Origin: Actinomycetota bacterium
GTDB taxonomy: Bacteria > Actinomycetota > Actinomycetes > Nanopelagicales > Nanopelagicaceae
Reading direction: 5' to 3'
Assembly: GCA_010030895.1 (NCBI GenBank)
Contig: RHBS01000006.1
Span: forward strand, 1-36,280
DNA length: 36,280 nt
Made by a program: the position numbers and the translations under genes. Every line of letters begins with the position of its first letter. Positions within the stretch are counted from its first letter, which is position 1. The notes under the pieces were generated by a model that searched no databases, was not told the DNA's origin, and worked only from the letters and a program-made list of their open reading frames with translations. Shown here piece by piece: positions 16,897 through 23,777 of the stretch.

Positions 16897-17129
16897 TTTT
16901 TAATCGCTTTAGTAAACCTATCTAAATCCACTCGCCAGTAATCGTGTACTTTGTCATCTATCAAGATAACTGGAACCTGTTCACCGTACTCTTGCTGTAA
17001 CTCGATTGATGAATCAATTAATTCTACCTCTAAATTGAAATTGAGTTCTTCTTTAACTGAGGTAATTCGATCAATGGCAATTTCACATAAATGACAGCCT
17101 GTTCTGGAGTAAATCTTAACTTTTTTCAT
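16893..17129 (-). CDS. Glutaredoxin-like protein (DUF836 type)
   Basis: A 78-residue thioredoxin-fold protein with N-terminal redox motif YSRTGCHLCEIA (CxxC at residues 12-15) and the cis-proline segment GEQVPVILIDDK. It resembles the DUF836 glutaredoxin-like family (Rv0508 in the M. tuberculosis serB1 region), whose physiological partner is unknown. Cytoplasmic. ATG start with a GGGAG a few bases upstream. It is monocistronic and divergent from the secreted metalloprotease, with its 3' end overlapping XPB by four bases. Confidence 0.85.
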   Translation of the reverse strand: MKKVKIYSRTGCHLCEIAIDRITSVKEELNFNLEVELIDSSIELQQEYGEQVPVILIDDKVHDYWRVDLDRFTKAIKN

Positions 17130-17194
17130 TTAACTCCCAGATTTATTGATCCCTTGTTAGTAAAAAAGTATCACTAATAGGTAAATAATACTGT

Positions 17195-17200
17195 TAATCT
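17195..17200 (+). promoter_or_regulatory. -10 element of a leaderless promoter with GTG start
   Basis: TAATCT-ACGCGG-GTG: exactly six bases separate the hexamer from the GTG start of the secreted metalloprotease. No Shine-Dalgarno lies upstream, so the GTG start is supported by the promoter spacing. A -35 element is not obvious. Confidence 0.5.
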
Positions 17201-17206
17201 ACGCGG

Positions 17207-19552
17207 GTGCGCATAAAATCCTATTTTCTTTCCATGGTAATTGCGCTCTCATTTTTAACACCAATTCAGTCAGCTTCTGCCGTTAACATCAAAATTGCTC
17301 CTGCCAATTGGCACTCAATTTATGCAAGCGGTATTGATTCTTTTAAGCCAAATAAGCAAAGGTTTTTCTCAGCAAATATTGAAAAGAAAAGCACTTTTAT
17401 TCCTATCTACAACAATGTTCCTACGGTTGCAAAAGATGCAATTCAGGCAGCAATTGACATTTGGGCGCAATATTTCAAATCAAATGTGCCAATTAATGTG
17501 AGCATTTCCTGGAGTAGACCGATAAATGATTCTGTTTTAGCCTCTGCAAGTGCAAAGAATGTTTATGCAAATTTTGCAGGTGCTCCAGATAAAACTCTTT
17601 ATTATTCATCTGCTTTAGCCAATTCTCTAGCTGGGCGTGATTTAGATGTTAATGACCCAGAACTAGTAATTGAAGTATCATCAAATGCAAATTGGTACTT
17701 TGGAGTAGATGGAAAATGCCCACCACGAAGTTATGATCTAGTCTCAGTAATTTTGCATGAAATGGCACATGGTTTGGGATTTATGTCCGGAAGTTACTAT
17801 GACAGTGCAACCGGAGAGGGAAGAATTCTTCAGCCGACACCCTTTGACGCTTATGCACAATTACCAGATGGTAGAAGGCTCATTGATTTGCCATCGCCAT
17901 CACTTGAAGCGGGTAAAGCAATGACAAGTACTTTGTATTGGTCAGGTGCCAATGGCATAAAGGCAAATAATGGAATTAGGCCACTTCTATTTACTCCTGC
18001 AGTATATGAAAGAGGATCTTCAGTTAGTCACTTAGATGAAAAAACTTTTTCAAATGCTGGAGAGAACTCGGCAATGACTCCGAATTTAGATGCGGGGGAA
18101 GTATTTCAATCTCCTGGGCCATTAGTAATAGCGATGTTTGAGGATTTAAGACAAACCCCACCTGCGGGAAAAGTAACTGGAGTGCCTGATTCACCGCAAA
18201 ATGTTAAGGCATTTGTTAGTGATCGGAGTGTAATAATTAAATTTGATCCACCACCTAGTTTTAGATTTTCACAGGTCGATAGCTACCAAATTGAGAATTT
18301 AACAACAGGTGAAACAACTACTGCAGATCAAAGCCCAGTAGTAATTTCGGGTCTAAAAAATGGAAGTAAGTACACTTTTTCAGTTGCAGCCATAAATAGT
18401 GCTGGCTCCTCAGTTGCAATAAAGAGCAACCAAGTGACTCCGCAAGCTACTTGGAGTGGCTTGGTAATTGACAAAGGCGCAGATGCAAAATACTTGGCTT
18501 CAACTGTCTTTCTAAATAGACCGGTTATTGCTTACACTGATAGCAAATCTGGAGATTTGAAATTAGCTACTTTAGTTAGAAATAAATGGAGTACACAGGT
18601 TGTCGATGGCAATAGTGATAAATCTGGTAAAACTTTAAATAATGTGGCGGGCTATCTTTCTTTATGTACCTCAAAGGTTGGTAGAAGTAACTATCTTCAT
18701 GTTTTCTATACCGATGTTACAAACAAGGATCTAAAGTATGCACTCTACGATGGCAGAAAATGGAAATATGAAACCGTTGATGGCGATGGACCAAGAGCTC
18801 AGGATTATAAGGAGGTTGACCGAGTCAGAGGTGCCTCAGATGTTTCAATCTCAAATGCCTGCGCGGTAACAAATGATGGTATTCAAGTCTTTTACCGCGA
18901 TGAATCTCAAGGAATTCTATTAGGTGCAGTAAAACAAGATGGCGAATGGATTTATGAAATAGTTGATGGCGAGAAAGATACCGATAATAAAACTACTGGG
19001 GATGTTGGATTTCATTTAAAATCAGTTACGGTAGGGAAAAAAGTTATTCTCATTTACGACTCAGTAAAAGGTTTTGATGCCGATAAGAATGTAACTAGGG
19101 GTGAAATTCGCTACGCGACTCGAAGTACAACCTCAAATCTTGACTGGGAATTTAAAACCTTGGCAATACCCTCTGATCGAATTTACGCAGCTGGTTATGA
19201 TGTTGCAATATTTAATTCTGGCAAAGGAGTAGATATGGGTTGGTTCGCTGCTGGCGGTGCGTTGTTTCCAAATCCAGATCAACTTAAGTTTCAAAGTAGT
19301 AAATCTGAATCTTTAGATTCGTATACGACTGAATCTTTCGGTACGCCAAATTCACCACTGGCTATTGATGAAAAACTTATATTGTTTAGCTGTGAACTCA
19401 GACTATGCGTGCTTAGTAAAAGTAATAAATCAGTCTCGCTGGTTTCAAAGGAAACAATTCAAAAGGATGGAAAGGCAGATTTACTTATTTTAAATAAGAT
19501 CAGATACGCCGTTGCCGGCGTATCTGGAAAATTAACTTTATTTAAATCTTAA
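17207..19552 (+). CDS. Secreted zinc metalloprotease with Fn3 domain and propeller-like repeats
   Basis: A 781-residue exported protein. The signal peptide runs MRIKSYFLSMVIALSFLTPI to a probable ASA cleavage site near residue 26. The catalytic motif VILHEMAHGLGF is at residues 181-192 (H184, E185, H188). There is no His or Asp at the usual metzincin third position, but GSSVSHLDE has His275, which may be the third zinc ligand as in leishmanolysin-like enzymes. A fibronectin type III domain covers about 324-411. The C-terminal 370 residues hold at least four blade-like repeats such as LATLVRNKWSTQVVDGN, YALYDGRKWKYETVDGD and GAVKQDGEWIYEIVDGE, suggesting a beta-propeller. Starts with GTG. Substrate unknown; extracellular protein degradation is inferred. 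Confidence 0.8.
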   Translation: MRIKSYFLSMVIALSFLTPIQSASAVNIKIAPANWHSIYASGIDSFKPNKQRFFSANIEKKSTFIPIYNNVPTVAKDAIQAAIDIWAQYFKSNVPINVSISWSRPINDSVLASASAKNVYANFAGAPDKTLYYSSALANSLAGRDLDVNDPELVIEVSSNANWYFGVDGKCPPRSYDLVSVILHEMAHGLGFMSGSYYDSATGEGRILQPTPFDAYAQLPDGRRLIDLPSPSLEAGKAMTSTLYWSGANGIKANNGIRPLLFTPAVYERGSSVSHLDEKTFSNAGENSAMTPNLDAGEVFQSPGPLVIAMFEDLRQTPPAGKVTGVPDSPQNVKAFVSDRSVIIKFDPPPSFRFSQVDSYQIENLTTGETTTADQSPVVISGLKNGSKYTFSVAAINSAGSSVAIKSNQVTPQATWSGLVIDKGADAKYLASTVFLNRPVIAYTDSKSGDLKLATLVRNKWSTQVVDGNSDKSGKTLNNVAGYLSLCTSKVGRSNYLHVFYTDVTNKDLKYALYDGRKWKYETVDGDGPRAQDYKEVDRVRGASDVSISNACAVTNDGIQVFYRDESQGILLGAVKQDGEWIYEIVDGEKDTDNKTTGDVGFHLKSVTVGKKVILIYDSVKGFDADKNVTRGEIRYATRSTTSNLDWEFKTLAIPSDRIYAAGYDVAIFNSGKGVDMGWFAAGGALFPNPDQLKFQSSKSESLDSYTTESFGTPNSPLAIDEKLILFSCELRLCVLSKSNKSVSLVSKETIQKDGKADLLILNKIRYAVAGVSGKLTLFKS
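19501..19526. terminator. Perfect 10-bp hairpin, possible bidirectional terminator
   Basis: CAGATACGCC-GTTGCC-GGCGTATCTG is a perfect 10-bp inverted repeat with a six-base loop, followed on both sides by A/T-rich sequence without a clean T-run. It lies inside the last codons of the metalloprotease gene and 34 bases downstream of the bS22 stop on the opposite strand. It could end both convergent transcripts, or stabilise their 3' ends. Confidence 0.5.
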
Positions 19553-19559
19553 TCAAAGA

Positions 19560-19658
19560 TTACTTAGCGTTACGACGCTGAATCCTAGTTTTTTTAAGTA
19601 GTTTTTTATGTTTCTTTTTTGCCATGCGCTTGCGGCGTTTCTTGATTACTGAACCCAT
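19560..19658 (-). CDS. Small ribosomal subunit protein bS22 (AURKAIP1/COX24-type)
   Basis: Missed by the ORF track because it is only 32 residues. The translation begins [19 protein letters not shown] and ends [10 protein letters not shown], matching the short, very basic actinobacterial bS22 protein (formerly annotated as AURKAIP1/COX24 domain), a component of mycobacterial 30S subunits near the decoding region. A Shine-Dalgarno AGGGAG lies just upstream of the ATG. It is 37 bases after the second secreted-protein gene on the same strand and seven bases from the end of the convergent metalloprotease gene. In M. tuberculosis the homologue Rv0500B also lies close to proC, which supports the call. 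Confidence 0.93.
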   Translation of the reverse strand: MGSVIKKRRKRMAKKKHKKLLKKTRIQRRNAK

Positions 19659-19695
19659 TTTGCTCCCTAAAGTTTTAACCGATGTTTTAAGTTTA

Positions 19696-20919
19696 CTAGT
19701 TAATTACTACTAAACCAAAACTTTTGCCCGAGTCGGTTACCAAAACTGTGCCAATATCTGCGTTTGAATCAATTACTACTGCTGGAGAGGCAATGGTATA
19801 GGCATTAATTAGCTCAGCTTTTTTTCCTAACTCTAATATAACTGGAATTGGAGTTTTTGGTTTCAAATTTGAGATACCTTTAATAGCACCAGAAGATACA
19901 AATGTTGCCCATGAGTTTTTTCCAGCGGCCACTAAGGCAGTTGATCTACTTAAATATCGAACATTCCATACCGGTTTATTCAAAGCAGAGAATTTGGTGA
20001 TTGCAGCCTCTAATTTATTTGAATAGGTAACTTTCCCACCTTGTAGTAAACCTTGATCAATTGAACTCCAGGTTCTACTTGTGCCTTTTAGTGTCGCTCT
20101 TGCAACCTGTTGGACTACTCCAATATTAGAAATTTTTGCAGTTATTGCATCTATTTTCCCAATTGAATTTGATTTTAATAATTTTTCACCGCTGCTACCA
20201 ATAAGAGTAATGCTTTGATCACTATTAATAATTGCAGAATTTATTTGCGTAGATTTACTTCCAATTATTACCATATTAGAAAAAACTCCAGTTTTATTCG
20301 CTGAAAGGAAAAAGCCCTTACTGTTAATCCCTGAATAGGTGTTTCCTAGGATTGCTAAATTACTACCTGCCATCAAAATCTTTTTTGGATAAATAACTTC
20401 AGTAGAGGAATATTCAAATGAGTTAATCAAAATTCCGGTACCGCTTACCTGCCACAGCTTTAATTTATTCATTGGCGAATTAGGCATTGATGGTGGAGTT
20501 ATTGGGACATTATCTGGATTTAACACTCCAGTGGAATTGCTAGCTGGTGAGGGTTGAATAACTGTATTACTTGCACCTAGTACCCAGATGCTTCCATCAT
20601 TATCTAGTGCAATTGAGGTAGCGATTTCATTACCTTCATTACCTAATCTAACTGACCAATTCTGTAATCCAGTAGCTGTATAACTAGTTAAAAAACCATC
20701 ACTTAAACCAGTTAATACTCCTGTTATCCAGTTTGAGTTAGCAGATTCTGTTGTTCCAACAAGAAAAATATTTTTACCACTAAGTGCAATATCACTAACC
20801 TGATCATTATTTGAATAAGGTAAATCGATAATAGTTTTTAATGCCTTTGCCGATATAGCGTAGGAGGGACTTGGAATAAGGGTTAAAAATATTAATGAAA
20901 TAACAAAAACTTTTTTCAA
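19696..20919 (-). CDS. Secreted protein of unknown function, propeller-like
   Basis: A 407-residue protein with a clear signal peptide ([20 protein letters not shown], cleavage probably after AYA-like YAI region). The mature part is beta-rich with repeats of the type [32 protein letters not shown] and [18 protein letters not shown], reminiscent of beta-propeller or SBBP-like repeats. No catalytic motif is seen and I do not recognise the family. It starts in a four-base ATGA overlap with the truncated proC gene, so it is probably co-transcribed with it, and bS22 follows. Residues 120-150 are rich in Pro, Ser and Asn, perhaps a linker. Confidence 0.72.
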   Translation of the reverse strand: MKKVFVISLIFLTLIPSPSYAISAKALKTIIDLPYSNNDQVSDIALSGKNIFLVGTTESANSNWITGVLTGLSDGFLTSYTATGLQNWSVRLGNEGNEIATSIALDNDGSIWVLGASNTVIQPSPASNSTGVLNPDNVPITPPSMPNSPMNKLKLWQVSGTGILINSFEYSSTEVIYPKKILMAGSNLAILGNTYSGINSKGFFLSANKTGVFSNMVIIGSKSTQINSAIINSDQSITLIGSSGEKLLKSNSIGKIDAITAKISNIGVVQQVARATLKGTSRTWSSIDQGLLQGGKVTYSNKLEAAITKFSALNKPVWNVRYLSRSTALVAAGKNSWATFVSSGAIKGISNLKPKTPIPVILELGKKAELINAYTIASPAVVIDSNADIGTVLVTDSGKSFGLVVIN

Positions 20920-21446
20920 GCCAACTCCTGCGACCTCTTTTTTGCAGCAGCCATCGCCTTTTCAATAATTTCATCTAATTTATTATCATTAAACACTTCG
21001 AGAGCTGCTGCTGTTGTTCCATTAGGGCTCGTTACATTTTTACGTAATGTTGCCGCATCTAGGCCGCTTTCAGTAAGCATTGCCGCTGCACCAGTGATTG
21101 TTCCAATTGCCAGTTTGGTTGCGGTATCCATAGAAAGACCAAGACTGACACCAGATTTGATCATCGACTCAACAAAGGCAAAGAAGTAAGCCGGGCCTGA
21201 ACCACTTAGTGCCGTTACCGCATCTTGTTGTGACTCTTCTACTTCAACAACTAAGCCGGTGTTTTCTAGTAGCACCTTTGTTAGTTCCATATCGCTGTTA
21301 GTTGAATTTGTACCAGCTGAGATAACTGATACCCCTTTACCGATTTGAGCCGGAGTATTTGGCATTACTCTCACAACAGCATTTTTTGATTTTAGTTTGC
21401 TTTCAATAAATTTTGTTGTTTTTCCAGCAGCAATTGATATGAGCAA
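20916..21446 (-). CDS. proC: N-terminally truncated pyrroline-5-carboxylate reductase (ProC remnant)
   Basis: The 176 residues match the C-terminal two-thirds of ProC, the last enzyme of proline synthesis: LISIAAGKTT, RVMPNTPAQIGKGVSVIS, ALSGSGPAYFFAFVESMIKSG and RKNVTSPNGTTAAALEVF. A normal ProC has about 265-270 residues; the roughly 90-residue N-terminal Rossmann domain with its GxGxMG NADP motif is absent. In-frame codons upstream (reading NWVGFKYESGDNR) reach a TAA after 18 codons, and homology seems to begin near SGDNR. The next gene starts only 76 bases away on the other strand, so there is no room for the missing part. The TTG start has an AGGTG eight bases upstream and could be translated. 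Without the domain reductase activity is not expected. Confidence 0.8.
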   Translation of the reverse strand: MLISIAAGKTTKFIESKLKSKNAVVRVMPNTPAQIGKGVSVISAGTNSTNSDMELTKVLLENTGLVVEVEESQQDAVTALSGSGPAYFFAFVESMIKSGVSLGLSMDTATKLAIGTITGAAAMLTESGLDAATLRKNVTSPNGTTAAALEVFNDNKLDEIIEKAMAAAKKRSQELA

Positions 21447-21508
21447 CCGGTTATCACCTGATTCATACTTAAAGCCTACCCAATTAGTCTTTAACCTTGC
21501 TTAAGCCT

Positions 21509-21514
21509 TAAACT
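21509..21514 (+). promoter_or_regulatory. -10 element, near-leaderless promoter for the Cys-rich gene
   Basis: TAAACT lies eight bases before the ATG at 21523. Transcription would start at or within two bases of the start codon. No Shine-Dalgarno is visible. The element lies in the short gap that separates this gene from the truncated proC. Confidence 0.4.
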
Positions 21515-21522
21515 GCGACTCT

Positions 21523-22380
21523 ATGAAATCTCAGAAAGTGCCTAAATCAAAATTAAGTGAGAATGAGTTTGCGCCGAATTTTGCGCGGGATTGGGTTGAA
21601 TTTGTTAACCCAGATAACTCTGAGGAGATTTTTAAATGTGATCTGACCTGGCTAACCTCTTACTGGCAATGTATTTATGGAAATGGGTGTTGCGGTATTG
21701 ATGCAGATAAGCCAGATGCTGGCTGTTGCTCTGATGGTGCTTACTACACCGGCAAAGAGGATGAGGTAAGAATATTAAATAGTGCAAAAAAATTAACTAA
21801 ATCTGAATGGCAATTTTATGATCAAGCTCGTGATAAATCCAAGAAAAACTTAAACATAAGTGAGATTGGATTAGATAGGGATCGAAAGACTAGAAAAGTA
21901 AATGGATCTTGTATTTTCCTGAATCGAGTTGATTACCAGGCACCTGGTTACACAGGAAAATTTGGCTGTGCTCTACACCATCTTGCGAAAAAACAAGGAG
22001 TACATCCAATAGAGACAAAACCAGATATTTGTTGGCAACTGCCATTACGTAGATCTTGGGAGAGTAGAGATACTGGCGACAAAGAGATTACTGTTGTTGT
22101 AATCGGTGAATATGAGAGATCTGCCTGGGGTGAAGGCGGTGCTGATCTTGATTGGTACTGCACAAGTAACTCTGAAGCTCATATTGGAAAATCACCGGTG
22201 TATCAATCGAGTAAAACAGAATTAATTAAGTTGATGGGTGATGCTGGATATCTAGAATTAGAAAAATTATGTGACAGCCGTATGGCTGCGATTGCGGCAA
22301 CTAGAAAAGCACAAAAGCGACGAGAATTACCTTTATTTGTGATTCATCCAGCGACAAGGGCTGTGCAAGAACAAAGATAG
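21523..22380 (+). CDS. Cys-rich conserved protein, possible metal-binding (DUF3109/YkgJ-like)
   Basis: A 285-residue cytoplasmic protein. Cysteines cluster in three stretches: TSYWQCIYGNGCCGI and DAGCCSDGAYYT near residues 45-72, GSCIFLNR and FGCALHHLAKKQG near 125-155, and KPDICWQLPLRR near 167. The spacing of CC, C-F-L and a final P-x-x-C recalls the YkgJ/DUF3109 zinc- or iron-cluster proteins, but I cannot assign a function. The ending is basic (RKAQKRRE). It lies 26 bases upstream of radA on the same strand and appears to have its own promoter. Found widely as a hypothetical protein in actinobacteria, by my recollection; not verified here. Confidence 0.7.
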   Translation: MKSQKVPKSKLSENEFAPNFARDWVEFVNPDNSEEIFKCDLTWLTSYWQCIYGNGCCGIDADKPDAGCCSDGAYYTGKEDEVRILNSAKKLTKSEWQFYDQARDKSKKNLNISEIGLDRDRKTRKVNGSCIFLNRVDYQAPGYTGKFGCALHHLAKKQGVHPIETKPDICWQLPLRRSWESRDTGDKEITVVVIGEYERSAWGEGGADLDWYCTSNSEAHIGKSPVYQSSKTELIKLMGDAGYLELEKLCDSRMAAIAATRKAQKRRELPLFVIHPATRAVQEQR

Positions 22381-22394
22381 TCAGTGCTAGCCAT

Positions 22395-22400
22395 TAGATT
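22395..22400 (+). promoter_or_regulatory. -10 element of a leaderless promoter for radA
   Basis: TAGATT-ATCGCC-ATG places transcription initiation exactly on the radA start codon. No Shine-Dalgarno is present in the 26-base gap after the Cys-rich gene. Confidence 0.55.
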
Positions 22401-22406
22401 ATCGCC

Positions 22407-23777
22407 ATGGCTAAAGCACCTGCGAAAGATCCATTTCGATGTGTGGAGTGCGGTTGGAGTGCCACAAAGTGGGTAGGCAGGTGTGGTGAGTGCCAAGCTT
22501 GGGGCACAGTGGAAGAAATTTCTGCCCCAAAAAAACTTTCTTTAGTTGCTGGAAATGTAACAACAGCTGCTAGGCCAATTGGTGATGTTGATCTTGCTAG
22601 CGCAAAAGCGCGATCTAGTGGTGTTGGTGAATTAGATAGAGTTTTAGGTGGCGGATTAGTTCCTGGTGCTGCCATCTTATTAGCTGGTGAACCAGGAGTT
22701 GGTAAATCAACATTGTTATTAACTGTTGCCGCAGAGACTGCAAAACAAGGAATTCTCGCTTTATACATAAGTGGAGAAGAGTCTGCATCTCAGGTGCGCC
22801 TGCGAGCTGAGCGCCTTAAGGCAATTGATAAAAATTTATGGCTCGCAGCGGAGTCAGATTTAGGGGCAGTTATTGCTCAGATTGATTCAGTCAAACCTGA
22901 GTTACTTGTGATTGATTCAATTCAAACTATTTCAAGTTCAACAGTTGATGGCGCACCAGGTGGTGTTACTCAAGTAAGAGAAATTGCTGCTGCGTTAATT
23001 AGAATTGCAAAAGAAAGATCAATTACTTTAGTTTTAGTTGGGCATGTAACAAAGGATGGATCTATCGCTGGACCAAGACTCTTAGAGCATCTAGTTGATG
23101 TAGTTTTAAATTTTGAAGGCGAAAGACATTCCAGGCTCAGATTAATTAGAGCCATTAAGAATCGATTTGGAGCTTCAGATGAGGTTGGCTGTTTTGATTT
23201 AAATGATTCTGGAATTGTTGGACTTGCTGACCCAACTGGATTGTTTACATCTCGCCACACCGATCCAGTTCCTGGAACCTGCGTAACTGTAACTCTTGAG
23301 GGAAGACGAGCATTACTAGCTGAGATTCAATCTCTAGTAAGCGTTGCAAATCCTGATGGTAGGGATTGGGGAAATGCTAGACGAGTAACTAGCGGACTTG
23401 ATAACTCTAGAACTGCAATGACACTTGCAGTTTTAGAGTTAAGAGCAGGTATAAAGATTTCTGGTCGAGATGTTTATGTAGCAACTGTTGGTGGAATGAG
23501 AATTAGTGAACCTTCCGCAGATCTTGCAGTTGCACTTTCGGTTGCATCTGCCGCAAAAGGATTAGCCTTACCAGCAGATTTAGTTGCCATTGGCGAGGTT
23601 GGATTAGCAGGTGAAATTAGAAAGGTAACTGGAATTACTCAACGAGTACAAGAAGCAGCCCGCCTTGGTTTTAAGAGGGCAATTGTTCCAGTTGGTAGCG
23701 ATTTAAAAATTGCTGGAATTGAAATTTTAGAAGCAGCCAGAGTAGAACAAGCAATAAGTAAGGTAAAAATTAATTAG
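22407..23777 (+). CDS. radA: DNA repair protein RadA/Sms
   Basis: RecA-like ATPase that promotes branch migration in recombinational repair. N-terminal C4 zinc finger CVECGWSATKWVGRCGECQA (residues 12-31), Walker A AGEPGVGKSTLLL near 91-103, the RadA-specific KNRFGASDEVG near 250, and a C-terminal Lon-protease-like domain (DLAVALSVASAAKGLALP) that lacks proteolytic activity in this family. 456 residues is normal. It has an apparent leaderless promoter and overlaps the convergent clpC gene by eight bases at the 3' end. In M. tuberculosis radA lies near disA and carD; those are not in this window. Confidence 0.95.
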   Translation: MAKAPAKDPFRCVECGWSATKWVGRCGECQAWGTVEEISAPKKLSLVAGNVTTAARPIGDVDLASAKARSSGVGELDRVLGGGLVPGAAILLAGEPGVGKSTLLLTVAAETAKQGILALYISGEESASQVRLRAERLKAIDKNLWLAAESDLGAVIAQIDSVKPELLVIDSIQTISSSTVDGAPGGVTQVREIAAALIRIAKERSITLVLVGHVTKDGSIAGPRLLEHLVDVVLNFEGERHSRLRLIRAIKNRFGASDEVGCFDLNDSGIVGLADPTGLFTSRHTDPVPGTCVTVTLEGRRALLAEIQSLVSVANPDGRDWGNARRVTSGLDNSRTAMTLAVLELRAGIKISGRDVYVATVGGMRISEPSADLAVALSVASAAKGLALPADLVAIGEVGLAGEIRKVTGITQRVQEAARLGFKRAIVPVGSDLKIAGIEILEAARVEQAISKVKIN

